A stretch of 41,185 nucleotides of DNA from an uncultured Collinsella sp. (GCA_900545075.1 UQXT01000004.1:1-41185), one strand, 5' to 3'. Positions 8,314-15,930 are shown, counted from the first letter of the stretch. Notes: generated from the sequence alone by a model not told the origin. Numbers and translations are program-made.

Positions 8314-8789
8314 TGGACATCCGCAAGCGCCTGCGCGAGGAACGCGCCCAGGCGACGGTCGAGATGGCCGTGGTCACGCCCGTCCTGCTGGTTCTGGCGC
8401 TCATCGTGTACAACGTCATGGTCTTTGCCGGTGCGGTCGCACGCTTCGACCGCGTGGTGCCCGATATCGTGCTGGCGCACGCCGTGGCTCCGAGCGGGGA
8501 GGGCGACAACAGCTCCATCGATGCCTCCGCGACCGTTCAGGCTCAGATTCAACATGCCATGGAAGGCTATGACTTGCAGATTGAGGTCTCGAGCGAGCAG
8601 GGTACGGCGACATCGGATGGCGGTCTGCTTTCGCTTTCCGGCACGTTTAGGACTTATACCTGCACCATGCGCTACGAGCCGTGGCCGAGCTCGCTCAGCA
8701 TCGCCGGCGTTTCGCTGGGGGCACCGGCAAAGTTGTCGCACGAGCGCGCAGTGACGGTCGATCCGTGGCGTCCGGGGGTGGTTATGTGA
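8313..8789 (+). CDS. TadE-like pseudopilin
   Basis: A 158-residue protein that begins MDIRKRLREERAQATVEMAV and continues into a hydrophobic helix (VTPVLLVLALIVYNVMVFAG), then a soluble domain with alternating beta-like segments. The order basic tip, A-Q-x-T-x-E, membrane helix is the same as in the TadE-like gene at 5700, so both are probably minor pseudopilins processed by one peptidase. The start is fixed by TAATG overlap with the TadG-like gene. The gene ends in GTGA overlap with the next. Confidence 0.82.
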   Translation: MDIRKRLREERAQATVEMAVVTPVLLVLALIVYNVMVFAGAVARFDRVVPDIVLAHAVAPSGEGDNSSIDASATVQAQIQHAMEGYDLQIEVSSEQGTATSDGGLLSLSGTFRTYTCTMRYEPWPSSLSIAGVSLGAPAKLSHERAVTVDPWRPGVVM

Positions 8790-9145
8790 CTGCGGCCTCA
8801 TCCTACATTGCCTACGCGCGGGCGCTCAACAGGCTGGGTTGGACGCCTGCCGAGTTTGTGGTGGCGGAGTCGTTTGCCGTGCGTCTGCGCGGCATGCTGG
8901 GACGGCGGCCGATTGCCGCCGGCGGACTGCCGCTTGTCATGGCGTTTCCGCGCTGTTCCTCGGTTCACACCTGCTTTATGGCCTATCCCATCGACATCGC
9001 TTTTATCGACCGTAGCGGCAACGTCCTCGAGCACTACGAAAACGTCTGCCCTTGGCGTATGTGTTCCTGCCCCGGTGCCTGGGCGGCACTCGAGCGCCCT
9101 TCAGTCATTGTTTCGCCCGCTGTTCTTCAACGCGTGCCGGCTTAA
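8786..9145 (+). CDS. DUF192 family protein at the end of the Tad operon
   Basis: A 119-residue protein with the DUF192 pattern: an N-terminal part ESFAVRLRGMLGR, then CSSVHTCFMAYPIDIAFIDRSGNV, then a C-terminal CPWRMCSCPGA segment. DUF192 proteins are small compact beta proteins of unknown biochemical role and are often exported, but no signal peptide is seen here. Start GTG 8786 overlaps the previous stop (GTGA) and has GGGGGTGG just upstream. The overlap makes it part of the Tad transcription unit. Five cysteines in 119 residues, unusual for the operon, suggest disulphides or metal binding. Confidence 0.8.
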   Translation: MTAASSYIAYARALNRLGWTPAEFVVAESFAVRLRGMLGRRPIAAGGLPLVMAFPRCSSVHTCFMAYPIDIAFIDRSGNVLEHYENVCPWRMCSCPGAWAALERPSVIVSPAVLQRVPA

Positions 9146-9148
9146 GAA

Positions 9149-9180
9149 TTGGCGACAGTGGAATTTCGTCATACGAAATT
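9149..9180 (+). promoter_or_regulatory. Inverted-repeat operator in a probable promoter for the toxin-antitoxin-like pair
   Basis: AATTTCGT (9162-9169), spacer CAT, ACGAAATT (9173-9180) form a perfect 8-bp inverted repeat. It overlaps a possible -10 (TACGAA, 9172-9177) lying 17 bases from TTGGCG (9149-9154). The repeat ends 23 bases before the first gene of the pair. This suits autorepression by the ribbon-helix-helix protein encoded downstream (inference). Confidence 0.6.
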
Positions 9181-9203
9181 GAGTAAGATGGGGGAGGAGA
9201 TGC

Positions 9204-9470
9204 ATGGACGTCGAGATTCATCCCAACGCCAAAAAGCACCTGACGGAAAAGCAGGTGCTTAGCGCTTGGCTTGCAGTTACCGAGTGCATTCGTCGCGAGT
9301 CGGAAGACGAGCCGCCGAGATGGCTTGCGATTGGATGGCTTCCGGACGGATGGAGTGTGGAGCTCGTTGCGGTCGAACTTATTCGTGGATGGCTCATTAT
9401 TCATGCCTTGTCTCCGGTTCAGAAGAAATTCTGGCAAGAGATCGAGCGAGCTCGGCAAAGGGGTCAATGA
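9204..9470 (+). CDS. Putative toxin of a type II toxin-antitoxin pair
   Basis: An 88-residue protein that starts VEIHPNAKKHLTEKQVLSAW and continues with beta-like strands (RWLAIGWLPDGWSVELVAV, GWLIIHALSP) before a basic helical tail. The layout resembles small BrnT/RelE-fold toxins, with a helix and His/Lys-rich start followed by a curved sheet, but I cannot name a family with certainty. ATG 9204 has GGGGGAGGAG upstream. The stop overlaps the next gene's ATG, and that gene encodes a ribbon-helix-helix protein. The toxin-first order is as in BrnTA. The partner and the promoter palindrome are the main support for the call. Confidence 0.6.
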   Translation: MDVEIHPNAKKHLTEKQVLSAWLAVTECIRRESEDEPPRWLAIGWLPDGWSVELVAVELIRGWLIIHALSPVQKKFWQEIERARQRGQ

Positions 9471-9754
9471 TGGGCGAGACATATACGACCGCTAGTGGTC
9501 AGGTTGTAACGGATGAAATGATTGACGCGTGGTGTGAGTCGTACGAGCGCGGAGAGTTTCCGGATGGCGAACACACCGTTGGCGGAATCGTGCATGGACG
9601 GCCTCCACTCTCAGGTGAGGGAACGGCAACGCTATCGGTCAAGATTCCTCTGGGAATGAAGGAGGCTATTCGTCGACGGGCGGCTGCCGAGGGGATGACG
9701 CCAAGTGAGTTTGCCCGTGCGGCCCTGAGTGAAAAACTTCTTGCGGCCGGTTGA
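9467..9754 (+). CDS. Ribbon-helix-helix (CopG-like) antitoxin/repressor
   Basis: A 95-residue protein. The C-terminal part TATLSVKIPLGMKEAIRRRA followed by EGMTPSEFARAALSEKL is a clear ribbon-helix-helix DNA-binding unit: one strand and two helices. The first 50 residues (VTDEMIDAWCESYERGEFPD, then GRPPLSGEG) would be the toxin-contacting arm. The start ATGATG at 9467/9470 overlaps the upstream stop, so the two genes are co-translated. Likely role: neutralise the upstream protein and repress the promoter through the repeat at 9162-9180 (inference from organisation). Confidence 0.72.
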   Translation: MMGETYTTASGQVVTDEMIDAWCESYERGEFPDGEHTVGGIVHGRPPLSGEGTATLSVKIPLGMKEAIRRRAAAEGMTPSEFARAALSEKLLAAG

Positions 9755-9828
9755 TGCTTCTGACGTGCCGTTCTATAGGAGCGAGATCGTGGCTGATGTC
9801 GTGCTCAAAAACTTTTTAAAATTCTCGG

Positions 9829-9856
9829 TTGACCGGAGCGTGTCCTTGGTTATACT
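9829..9856 (+). promoter_or_regulatory. Promoter of tRNA-Phe
   Basis: TTGACC (9829-9834) and TATACT (9851-9856) are separated by 16 bases, close to the sigma-70 consensus. The -10 box ends 32 bases before the tRNA. Confidence 0.75.
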
Positions 9857-9888
9857 AATCAAGCCTTGAAACAAGGCACACCTCAAAT

Positions 9889-9943
<55 letters not shown>

Positions 9944-9961
<18 letters not shown>

Positions 9962-10006
9962 CCTTGAATTGACTAGGACCCCTGCAAAGGGGTCCTTTTC
10001 TTTTAT
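9944..10006 (+). repeat. Direct repeat copy 1: tRNA-Phe 3' end plus terminator
   Basis: These 63 bases, from inside the T loop through the acceptor 3' strand, the spacer and the terminator, recur at 10130-10192 with one difference (C9981 against T10167). Confidence 0.95.
9975..10004 (+). terminator. Rho-independent terminator of tRNA-Phe
   Basis: AGGACCCC and GGGGTCCT form a perfect 8-bp stem with a 6-base loop, followed by TTTCTTTT. Confidence 0.9.
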
Positions 10007-10129
10007 GTAGCCCCCGTATGGAATCGAACCCCGTGAGGGCGCGGAGCTGAGGAAACGCGCAAGCGTTTGCCAGCGTAGCTCGCAAGGCGCGCGAGCGCCG
10101 CAGCGGTCCGTCCGCGCAGCGCGCGGACG
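10007..10129 (+). repeat. tRNA-Phe-linked structured hairpin element
   Basis: A 123-bp insert between the two 63-bp repeats. It contains, in order: the exact reverse complement of 13 T-arm bases (10020-10032 against 9938-9950); hairpin A, CCC-GTGA-GGG (10030-10039); hairpin B, outer stem GCG(G)AGCT/AGCTCGC (10041-10083) and inner stem AAACGC-GCAA-GCGTTT (10053-10068); hairpin C, GGCGC-GCGA-GCGCC (about 10085-10098); and hairpin D, GTCCGCGC-AGC-GCGCGGAC (about 10111-10129). The left-end GGAATC can pair with GATTCC at the start of the second repeat. Three loops are GNRA type. No open frame fits it. A related element lies at 23699-23831. Confidence 0.8.
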
Positions 10130-10192
10130 CGATTCCCTTCCCCGCCACCTTGAATTGACTAGGACCTCTGCAAAGGGGTCCTTTTCTTTTAT
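10130..10192 (+). repeat. Direct repeat copy 2: tRNA-Phe 3' half remnant plus terminator
   Basis: A 62/63 match to 9944-10006. It holds only the T-loop end, the acceptor 3' strand and the terminator, so it is not a tRNA gene. The terminator stem (10161-10182) survives because the one change creates a G-T wobble, and TTTTCTTTT follows. Confidence 0.93.
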
Positions 10193-10335
10193 CTGAACCC
10201 GCGGAAAATGCATCCCGTTATTGAACGAGAAGGCGGGATGCGCTTTCCGGCGCTTGCTTCCGACGTGCGTGCGCATCTCGGCGCACTAGCTCGGGTCCGC
10301 CCCAGACATTCCTCCCGCTTTTGCGCCACTTTACA

Positions 10336-10372
10336 GACCGTTCGGTCGTCTGTCCGCACGCGCGGGTATACT
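10336..10372 (+). promoter_or_regulatory. Promoter with TetR-type palindrome ahead of the GH5-like gene
   Basis: GACCGTTCGGTC (10336-10347) is a perfect 12-bp palindrome inside a longer imperfect one (ACAGAC...GTCTGT). A good -10, TATACT, lies at 10367-10372. The palindrome covers the -35 area, where no consensus -35 is seen, as expected for a repressor site. ACCGNNCGGT-like sites are typical of TetR-family regulators; no such regulator is encoded nearby. Confidence 0.55.
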
Positions 10373-10437
10373 CAAAACGATACTTTTCCTATGCAATACG
10401 ATGCAGGCTCGACCTGCACGATCCGAAGGGGGCAGTG

Positions 10438-11499
10438 ATGGAGAGGATACTCGGCGTTAATCTCTCTGGCTGGTTTATTCCCGAGCCTTGGGTGACCCCG
10501 TCGCTATACGCGGCGACCGGTGCATCCAACGCGGCCGAGCTGCAGGAGGCCATGGGCACCGCCGCCTATAACGAGCGCATGCGCCGTCATTACGAGACGT
10601 TTGTGAGTGAGGACGATTTTCGCCGCATGGCGCAGATCGGTCTCAATGCCGTGCGTCTGCCGGTGCCCTGGTATGCCTTTGGTTCGCAGGAGTCCGATGC
10701 GTCCTACATCTCGGTTGTCGACTACATTGACCGTGCGATTGAGTGGGCTGCTAAGTACGACATCCGCGTGCTGCTCGATCTGGCAACTGTGCCCGGTGGC
10801 CAGGGCGATTCCAACGATTCGCCCACCACGCCGGAGGCTGTTGCCGAGTGGCATTCGTCCACCAACGGTCGTCATGTCGCACTCGACGTGCTCGAGCGCT
10901 TGGCCGATCGCTACGGCGAGGCCGAAAGCCTGCTGGGCATTGAGCTGCTGGATACGCCGCAGATGAGCGTCCGCAAGAGCCTCTTTACCATGACGGATGG
11001 CATTCCGGCCCACTACCTGCGCAATTTCTATCGCGATGCCTACGAGCTCGTCCGTTCGTATATGCCCGAGGATAAGATCGTCGTCTTCTCGTCTTCGGGG
11101 CATCCCAGCGAGTGGAAGCATTTTATGCGCGGCGCCAAGTATAAGAACGTCTACATGGACCTTCACCTGTACCATTACCGCGACGAGTATGCGCTCGACA
11201 TCACGAGCCCCCGCGGGCTGACGACGGCGATTTCGCGCAACAAGCGCGAGCTTAAAGAAGCGATTTCGACTGGGTTCCCCGTGCTGGTGGGCGAATGGTC
11301 GGGCGCGGCGATCTTTGCCAACTCGTCGGTCACGCCCGAGGGCCGCAATGCCTACGAGCGCGTGTTTATCGCCAACCAACTGGCTTCGTTTGCACCGGCT
11401 GCCGGTTGGTTCTTCCAAACGTGGAAGACCGAGAAGCGCATTGCAGCATGGGACGCCCGCGCGGCGCTCGGTACGCTCGAGCGCGGCATGATTGAATAG
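10438..11499 (+). CDS. Glycoside hydrolase family 5-like protein with altered catalytic motif
   Basis: A 353-residue cytoplasmic-looking protein (no signal peptide) with the (beta/alpha)8 pattern of GH5 / exo-beta-1,3-glucanase-like proteins: GVNLSGWF at the start, GLNAVRLPVPWYAF, then DIRVLLDLATVPGGQ, YMDLHLYHY and FPVLVGEWSGA. The last holds the expected nucleophile, Glu286. Where active members have Asn-Glu-Pro, this protein reads GIELLDTPQ (Asp172-Thr173-Pro174), so the usual acid/base glutamate is missing; Glu169 is nearby. It may be inactive, binding-only or mechanistically different. ATG 10438 follows a GGGGGCAG Shine-Dalgarno. rsmI starts 6 bases after the stop. Confidence 0.75.
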   Translation: MERILGVNLSGWFIPEPWVTPSLYAATGASNAAELQEAMGTAAYNERMRRHYETFVSEDDFRRMAQIGLNAVRLPVPWYAFGSQESDASYISVVDYIDRAIEWAAKYDIRVLLDLATVPGGQGDSNDSPTTPEAVAEWHSSTNGRHVALDVLERLADRYGEAESLLGIELLDTPQMSVRKSLFTMTDGIPAHYLRNFYRDAYELVRSYMPEDKIVVFSSSGHPSEWKHFMRGAKYKNVYMDLHLYHYRDEYALDITSPRGLTTAISRNKRELKEAISTGFPVLVGEWSGAAIFANSSVTPEGRNAYERVFIANQLASFAPAAGWFFQTWKTEKRIAAWDARAALGTLERGMIE

Positions 11500-11505
11500 G
11501 TTGAT

Positions 11506-12384
11506 ATGACGCAAAACAGCGCCCATACGGGCAAACTCTATGTGGTCGGCACGCCCATCGGCAACCTGGGTGACCTGTCCCCACGCGTTGGCGAGGCGTT
11601 TGCCGCCGCCGATGCCATCTGCTGCGAAGACACGCGCGTGACGTCAAAGCTGCTGATGCACCTGGGCATTTCCAAGCCGCTTGTCCGTTGCGACGAGAAT
11701 GTGATTGCCAGCCGCGCCGTCGGCCTGGTCGACCGTCTGCTGGCGGGGGAGACCCTCGCCTTTGCCTCGGACGCCGGCATGCCGAGCGTGTCCGATCCCG
11801 GCCAGGCGTTGGTCGAGGCGGCACGTGAGGCCGATGTGCCCGTCGAAGTTATTCCTGGGCCCTCTGCTTGCGTCACGGCACTCGTTTCGTCCGGCATTCC
11901 CTGCGAGCATTTTTTCTTCGAGGGCTTTTTGGGCCGAAAGCACGGCGACCGTGTGCGCCGTTTGCAGCGCCTTGCCGTGGTGCCCGGCGCACTCATCTTC
12001 TACGAGTCTCCACATCGCATCGTGGCGACGCTCGAGGCCGTGGCGGAGGTCTTTCCCCAGCGTGAGGTTGCCGTCTGCCGCGAACTCACCAAGCTGCACG
12101 AGGAGGTCTTGCGCGGGCCCGCTGCCCAGCTTGCCGAGGAGCTGCGTGCTCGCGGCGAGGTAAAGGGCGAGATTGCGCTGGTCATCGCGCCGCCGAGCGA
12201 GGATGAGGAGGCCGGTATCGTGCCGGTTGGCGCCGCGGCAGTGGATCCCGACGAGGCCTTGCGCGAGGATATCCGCGCCGCGCTCGAGGAGGGGGAGCCC
12301 GCGTCTGCGGTGGCCAAGCGCCTGTCTCAGAAGTATTCGCGCCGCAAGCGCGATGTCTATGCCATGGTGCTCAATATGCAATAG
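11506..12384 (+). CDS. rsmI: 16S rRNA (cytidine1402-2'-O)-methyltransferase RsmI
   Basis: A 292-residue SAM-dependent tetrapyrrole-methylase-fold enzyme that 2'-O-methylates C1402 of 16S rRNA in the decoding centre. Diagnostic segments are LYVVGTPIGNLGDLSPR at the N terminus, CEDTRVTSKLL, LAFASDAGMPSVSDPG (cofactor region), IPGPSACVTALVSSG, FFFEGFLGRK and FYESPHRI. The C-terminal helical extension and length match the family. The gene begins 6 bases after the GH5-like gene and has no strong Shine-Dalgarno of its own, so it probably relies on coupling. Confidence 0.96.
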   Translation: MTQNSAHTGKLYVVGTPIGNLGDLSPRVGEAFAAADAICCEDTRVTSKLLMHLGISKPLVRCDENVIASRAVGLVDRLLAGETLAFASDAGMPSVSDPGQALVEAAREADVPVEVIPGPSACVTALVSSGIPCEHFFFEGFLGRKHGDRVRRLQRLAVVPGALIFYESPHRIVATLEAVAEVFPQREVAVCRELTKLHEEVLRGPAAQLAEELRARGEVKGEIALVIAPPSEDEEAGIVPVGAAAVDPDEALREDIRAALEEGEPASAVAKRLSQKYSRRKRDVYAMVLNMQ

Positions 12385-12453
12385 ATGGAGGATATCCAGC
12401 CCTTGCGCTAGAATCATCCCCTGTATGCAACGTTTTTCTGGAGGACAAACCGC

Positions 12454-14055
12454 ATGGATCAAAGCAAGCCTTCGTTCTTTATCACGACGCCCATCTACTA
12501 CGTCAACGCCGATCCGCACCTGGGCACGGCTTATTCCACCATCATCGCCGACGTTCAGGCTCGCTATCGCCGCTCCGCCGGCTATAACGTCAAGTTCCTG
12601 ACCGGTATGGACGAGCACGGCGAGAAGGTCGCCGAGGCCGCAGCCAAGCACAACATGACGCCGCAGGAGTGGACCGACAGCCAGGCCCCGCACTTCAAGG
12701 AGCTTTGGAGCAAGCTCGAGATTTCCAATGATGACTTCATCCGCACCACCGAGCCGCGCCAGCACCATGCCGTGCAGTACCTGTGGGAGCGCATGAAGGA
12801 GTCCGGTTACCTGTATAAGGGCAGCTACGACGGCTGGTATTGCGTGCCTGACGAGACCTACTTCACCGATACCCAGGTCCAGAAGGGCGACGAGGAGTAC
12901 GGCAGCGTCGGCCAGCACCTGTGCCCCGACTGCCACCGTCCGCTTGAGCGCGTGCAGGAGGAGTCCTACTTCTTTAAGCTTTCCGCCTTCCAGGACAAGC
13001 TGCTCAAGCTTTATGACGAGTACCCCGACTTTGTCGAGCCCGCGTTTCGCATGAACGAGGTGCGCAGCTTTGTCGAGGGCGGCCTTAACGACCTTTCCGT
13101 GAGCCGCACGAGCTTTGACTGGGGCATTCAGGTCCCGTTTGACGAGGGTCACGTGACCTACGTGTGGTTCGATGCGCTGCTCAACTATATGACGGCCGTT
13201 GGCTACGGTGTCGACACCGACGACGCGCGTGCCGAGCTGGCCTATCGCTGGCCCGCGCAGTTCCACATCGTGGGTAAGGACATCATCCGCTTCCACTGCG
13301 TCATTTGGCCCGCCATGCTCATGGCCATCGGCGAGGCCCTGCCCGAGCATGTCTTTGCCCACGGCTTCCTGACCGTGCGCAATGCCGAGACCGGCAAGGC
13401 CGAGAAGATGTCCAAGAGCCGTGGCAACGCTATCGCTCCGCAGGACGTTATCGACATGTTGGGCGTTGAGGGCTATCGCTACTACTTTATGACCGACGTC
13501 GTCCCCGGCACCGACGGTGCCATCAGCTTCGACCGCATGGAGCAGGTCTACAACGCCGACCTGGCCAACAGCTGGGGCAACCTTATCTCGCGTTCGCTCA
13601 ACATGAGCGGCAAGTACTTTGACGGTTGCGCGCCCGCCAAGCCCGCGTCGTTCGACGCGTTCGACAACCCGCTGGCAAAGATCGCCGATGGTCTGGTCGA
13701 GCGCTATATGGCCAAGATGGACGTGCTCGATTACGGTGGAGCTAAAGACGAGGTCATGGAGCTCATCCACGCCGCTAACCACTACATCGAGGACTCTGAG
13801 CCTTGGGCGCTTGCCAAGGACGAGGCCAAGGCTGACGAGCTGGCATTTGTGATCTACAACCTGCTCGAGGCCATCCGCATCGCCGCTCACCTGCTGATGC
13901 CGCTCATGCCTCAGACCTCTGCCGAGGCCCTGCGCCGCCTGTCCTGCGAGGACGAGGCCGCGAGCGACGACCTCAAGGGCATTTGCGCTTGGGGCTTGCT
14001 TGCCGGTGGTCAGCCCGTCGAGAAGGGCGAGCCGCTGTTCCCGCGTCTGGGCTAA
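12454..14055 (+). CDS. metG: Methionyl-tRNA synthetase
   Basis: A 533-residue class I aminoacyl-tRNA synthetase charging tRNA-Met. The HIGH-type motif is HLGT at residues 22-25. KMSKS is intact at 318-322. In between lies a metal-binding-like CPDCHRPLE knuckle with one clear Cys pair. WFDALLNYMTAVGY and FHIVGKDIIRFHCVIWPAML are typical of MetRS. An anticodon-binding helical domain follows; the extra C-terminal dimerisation/tRNA-binding domain found in some bacteria is absent. ATG 12454 follows TCTGGAGGAC. A strong terminator follows at 14095. Confidence 0.98.
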   Translation: MDQSKPSFFITTPIYYVNADPHLGTAYSTIIADVQARYRRSAGYNVKFLTGMDEHGEKVAEAAAKHNMTPQEWTDSQAPHFKELWSKLEISNDDFIRTTEPRQHHAVQYLWERMKESGYLYKGSYDGWYCVPDETYFTDTQVQKGDEEYGSVGQHLCPDCHRPLERVQEESYFFKLSAFQDKLLKLYDEYPDFVEPAFRMNEVRSFVEGGLNDLSVSRTSFDWGIQVPFDEGHVTYVWFDALLNYMTAVGYGVDTDDARAELAYRWPAQFHIVGKDIIRFHCVIWPAMLMAIGEALPEHVFAHGFLTVRNAETGKAEKMSKSRGNAIAPQDVIDMLGVEGYRYYFMTDVVPGTDGAISFDRMEQVYNADLANSWGNLISRSLNMSGKYFDGCAPAKPASFDAFDNPLAKIADGLVERYMAKMDVLDYGGAKDEVMELIHAANHYIEDSEPWALAKDEAKADELAFVIYNLLEAIRIAAHLLMPLMPQTSAEALRRLSCEDEAASDDLKGICAWGLLAGGQPVEKGEPLFPRLG

Positions 14056-14094
14056 GACGCCGCGCGCCATATCGGCAATTCGCTGTTTAGATGT

Positions 14095-14130
14095 AAGGGC
14101 ATGGCCGCAACGGTCCATGCCCTTTTGTTT
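14095..14130 (+). terminator. Terminator after metG
   Basis: AAGGGCATGG (14095-14104) and CCATGCCCTT (14115-14124) form a perfect 10-bp stem with a 10-base loop, followed by TTGTTT. Confidence 0.9.
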
Positions 14131-14162
14131 CAAGACGCCGCCACCATGCTGAGGAGGCAACT

Positions 14163-15023
14163 ATGACAACTTCGCCTTTGGCAAACCCCACGGCAACAAG
14201 GGAGCTGCTGGAGGAGTTTGGCCTTGCGACCAAGCATCGCCTGGGCCAGAACTTCCTGATCGACAACCATGTAATTGAGCGCATTTGCGAGCTTTCCGAG
14301 CTTGCGGGCGATGAGCGCGTGCTCGAGGTTGGCCCGGGCGTTGGTACGCTTACGCTTGCGCTGCTGCAGGAGGCGGCGTGTGTCACGTCGATCGAGGCTG
14401 ATCCCGAGCTCGAGCCGGTGCTCGATGCCCACGCCGCCGACTATGCCAACTTCCGCTTTATCATGGGCGACGCGCTCAAGGTGACGCCGAGGCAAATTGA
14501 GCAGGCTGCGGGCGGTGAGCCAACGGTATTTGTTGCGAACCTGCCCTATAACGTGGCGGCGACGATCATCCTGCAGTTCTTCCAGACGATGCCCGCGCTC
14601 AAGCGCGCCGTCGTCATGGTTCAAAAGGAGGTTGCCGATCGCATTGCCGCAACGCCGGGCAACAAGACCTATGGCGGCTATACGGCAAAGCTCGGCCTGT
14701 ATGCGCAGGTGACGGGTCGTTTTGAGGTGCCGCCGCGCTGCTTTATGCCGGCGCCGCATGTGGACTCGGCCGTCGTGCGCATCGACCGTGTTGACGGCGT
14801 GGTGCCCGAGGGGCTCGATCGCGAGTTTGTGGCTCGCGTGATTGACGCCGCATTTGCTCAGCGTCGCAAGACCATCCGTAATTCCATGAGCGCCAATGGT
14901 TTTGCCAAGGACGTGCTCGATGCTGCCTTTGAGGCTTGCGGTATTGCACCCACCACGCGCGCCGAGACGCTTGACGTTGCCGACTTTATCCGTCTGGCCC
15001 AGGAGCTAATCCATGATGCCTGA
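14163..15023 (+). CDS. rsmA: 16S rRNA dimethyladenosine transferase KsgA/RsmA
   Basis: A 286-residue Rossmann-fold enzyme that dimethylates A1518 and A1519 at the 3' end of 16S rRNA. Clear motifs: GQNFLIDNHVI; the SAM-binding loop VLEVGPGVGTLT; ADPELEPVLD; FIMGDALKV; and the catalytic NLPYNVAATI. C-terminal helices with RRKTIRNSM are also typical. ATG 14163 has GAGGAGG upstream. It overlaps tatD by 11 bases, so the two are co-translated. Confidence 0.97.
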   Translation: MTTSPLANPTATRELLEEFGLATKHRLGQNFLIDNHVIERICELSELAGDERVLEVGPGVGTLTLALLQEAACVTSIEADPELEPVLDAHAADYANFRFIMGDALKVTPRQIEQAAGGEPTVFVANLPYNVAATIILQFFQTMPALKRAVVMVQKEVADRIAATPGNKTYGGYTAKLGLYAQVTGRFEVPPRCFMPAPHVDSAVVRIDRVDGVVPEGLDREFVARVIDAAFAQRRKTIRNSMSANGFAKDVLDAAFEACGIAPTTRAETLDVADFIRLAQELIHDA

Positions 15024-15930
15024 TGCCGAACGTGTGACGTTTACCAAGAAAAGGAAGACGGTTGCTTGTCCCGTGCCCTTGGCACCGCTTGCCGACACGC
15101 ATGCGCATCTGCTTTCGTTTTGGGGCAAGGAGGTGCCCGAGACGCTCCTGCGCGCCAAGGCTGCGGGCGTCGACCTGTTGGTGACGATGTTCGACCCCAT
15201 CGCTGACAAACGCAGCGTGACGGACTATAGCGACTGGCTGGTGCGCGAAATTCTGCCGATGCGGGATATTCCGCAGATCAAGTATCTCGCCGGCGTGCAC
15301 CCCTATGGCGCGCCGGACTATACCGACGACATTCACGCGCAGGTCGTTGCCGCGCTCGATGACCCTTTGTGCGCCGGTATCGGCGAAATTGGCCTGGACT
15401 ACCATATGGACTATGACGACGATGTCGCGCCGGCGCCTCATGACGTGCAGATTGATTGCATGGCGCGTCAGCTCGAAGTTGCCGTGCACCGCAATGTGCC
15501 GGTGGAGCTGCACCTGCGGCACGAGGACTCGGATGGGGAGCGCACCTCGCATATGGATGCGTACAACGTGCTGCGCGAGGTGGGTGTGCCTCAGGCCGGT
15601 TGCGTGCTGCACTGCTTTGGCGAGGATCGAGCCACGATGGAGCGCTTTGTGGGTTTGGGCTGCTATATCGCCTATGGCGGCGCGGCCACCTTTAAGCGTA
15701 ACGACGATGTGCGCGAGGCGTTTGCGGCGACTCCGCTCGATCGCATTTTGTTCGAGACGGATTGCCCGTATATGGCGCCGGAGCCCATTCGTGGTCTTGA
15801 GTGCGAGCCGGCAATGATTTCTATCACGGCAAACATGCTGGTCAATGACCGCGTCGATCGTACCGGTGAGAATGCTGAGGCGATTGCGCAGGCCGCTTGG
15901 GAAAATGCCTGCAAACTTTTTCAAAAATAG
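15013..15930 (+). CDS. tatD: TatD-family metal-dependent hydrolase
   Basis: A 305-residue TIM-barrel hydrolase of the TatD family (DNase-type amidohydrolase superfamily). Metal ligands are recognisable in LADTHAHLLSF (HxH), IGEIGLDYHMD, VELHLRHED, VLHCFGED and FETDCPYMAPEPIRG. The family is linked to DNA and RNA end processing and quality control, with two divalent metals. About 25 extra residues precede the HxH motif. ATG 15013 lies within the end of ksgA; ATG 15016 is equally possible. The metG-tatD-ksgA neighbourhood is widely conserved. Confidence 0.92.
   Translation: MMPDAERVTFTKKRKTVACPVPLAPLADTHAHLLSFWGKEVPETLLRAKAAGVDLLVTMFDPIADKRSVTDYSDWLVREILPMRDIPQIKYLAGVHPYGAPDYTDDIHAQVVAALDDPLCAGIGEIGLDYHMDYDDDVAPAPHDVQIDCMARQLEVAVHRNVPVELHLRHEDSDGERTSHMDAYNVLREVGVPQAGCVLHCFGEDRATMERFVGLGCYIAYGGAATFKRNDDVREAFAATPLDRILFETDCPYMAPEPIRGLECEPAMISITANMLVNDRVDRTGENAEAIAQAAWENACKLFQK

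Noticed and set aside
10007..10129. CRISPR array or CRISPR-like repeat
   Set aside because: The hairpins differ from one another, there are no regularly spaced equal repeats and no cas gene is nearby.
10130..10192. Second tRNA-Phe gene
   Set aside because: Only the T-loop end and the acceptor 3' strand are present; there is no D arm, anticodon arm or promoter.
11644..14160. 838-residue open frame on the minus strand across rsmI, metG and the gap
   Set aside because: It runs opposite to two certain genes, has a low-complexity His/Val/Leu-rich composition, no ribosome-binding site and no domain. It is an artefact of codon bias in GC-rich genes.
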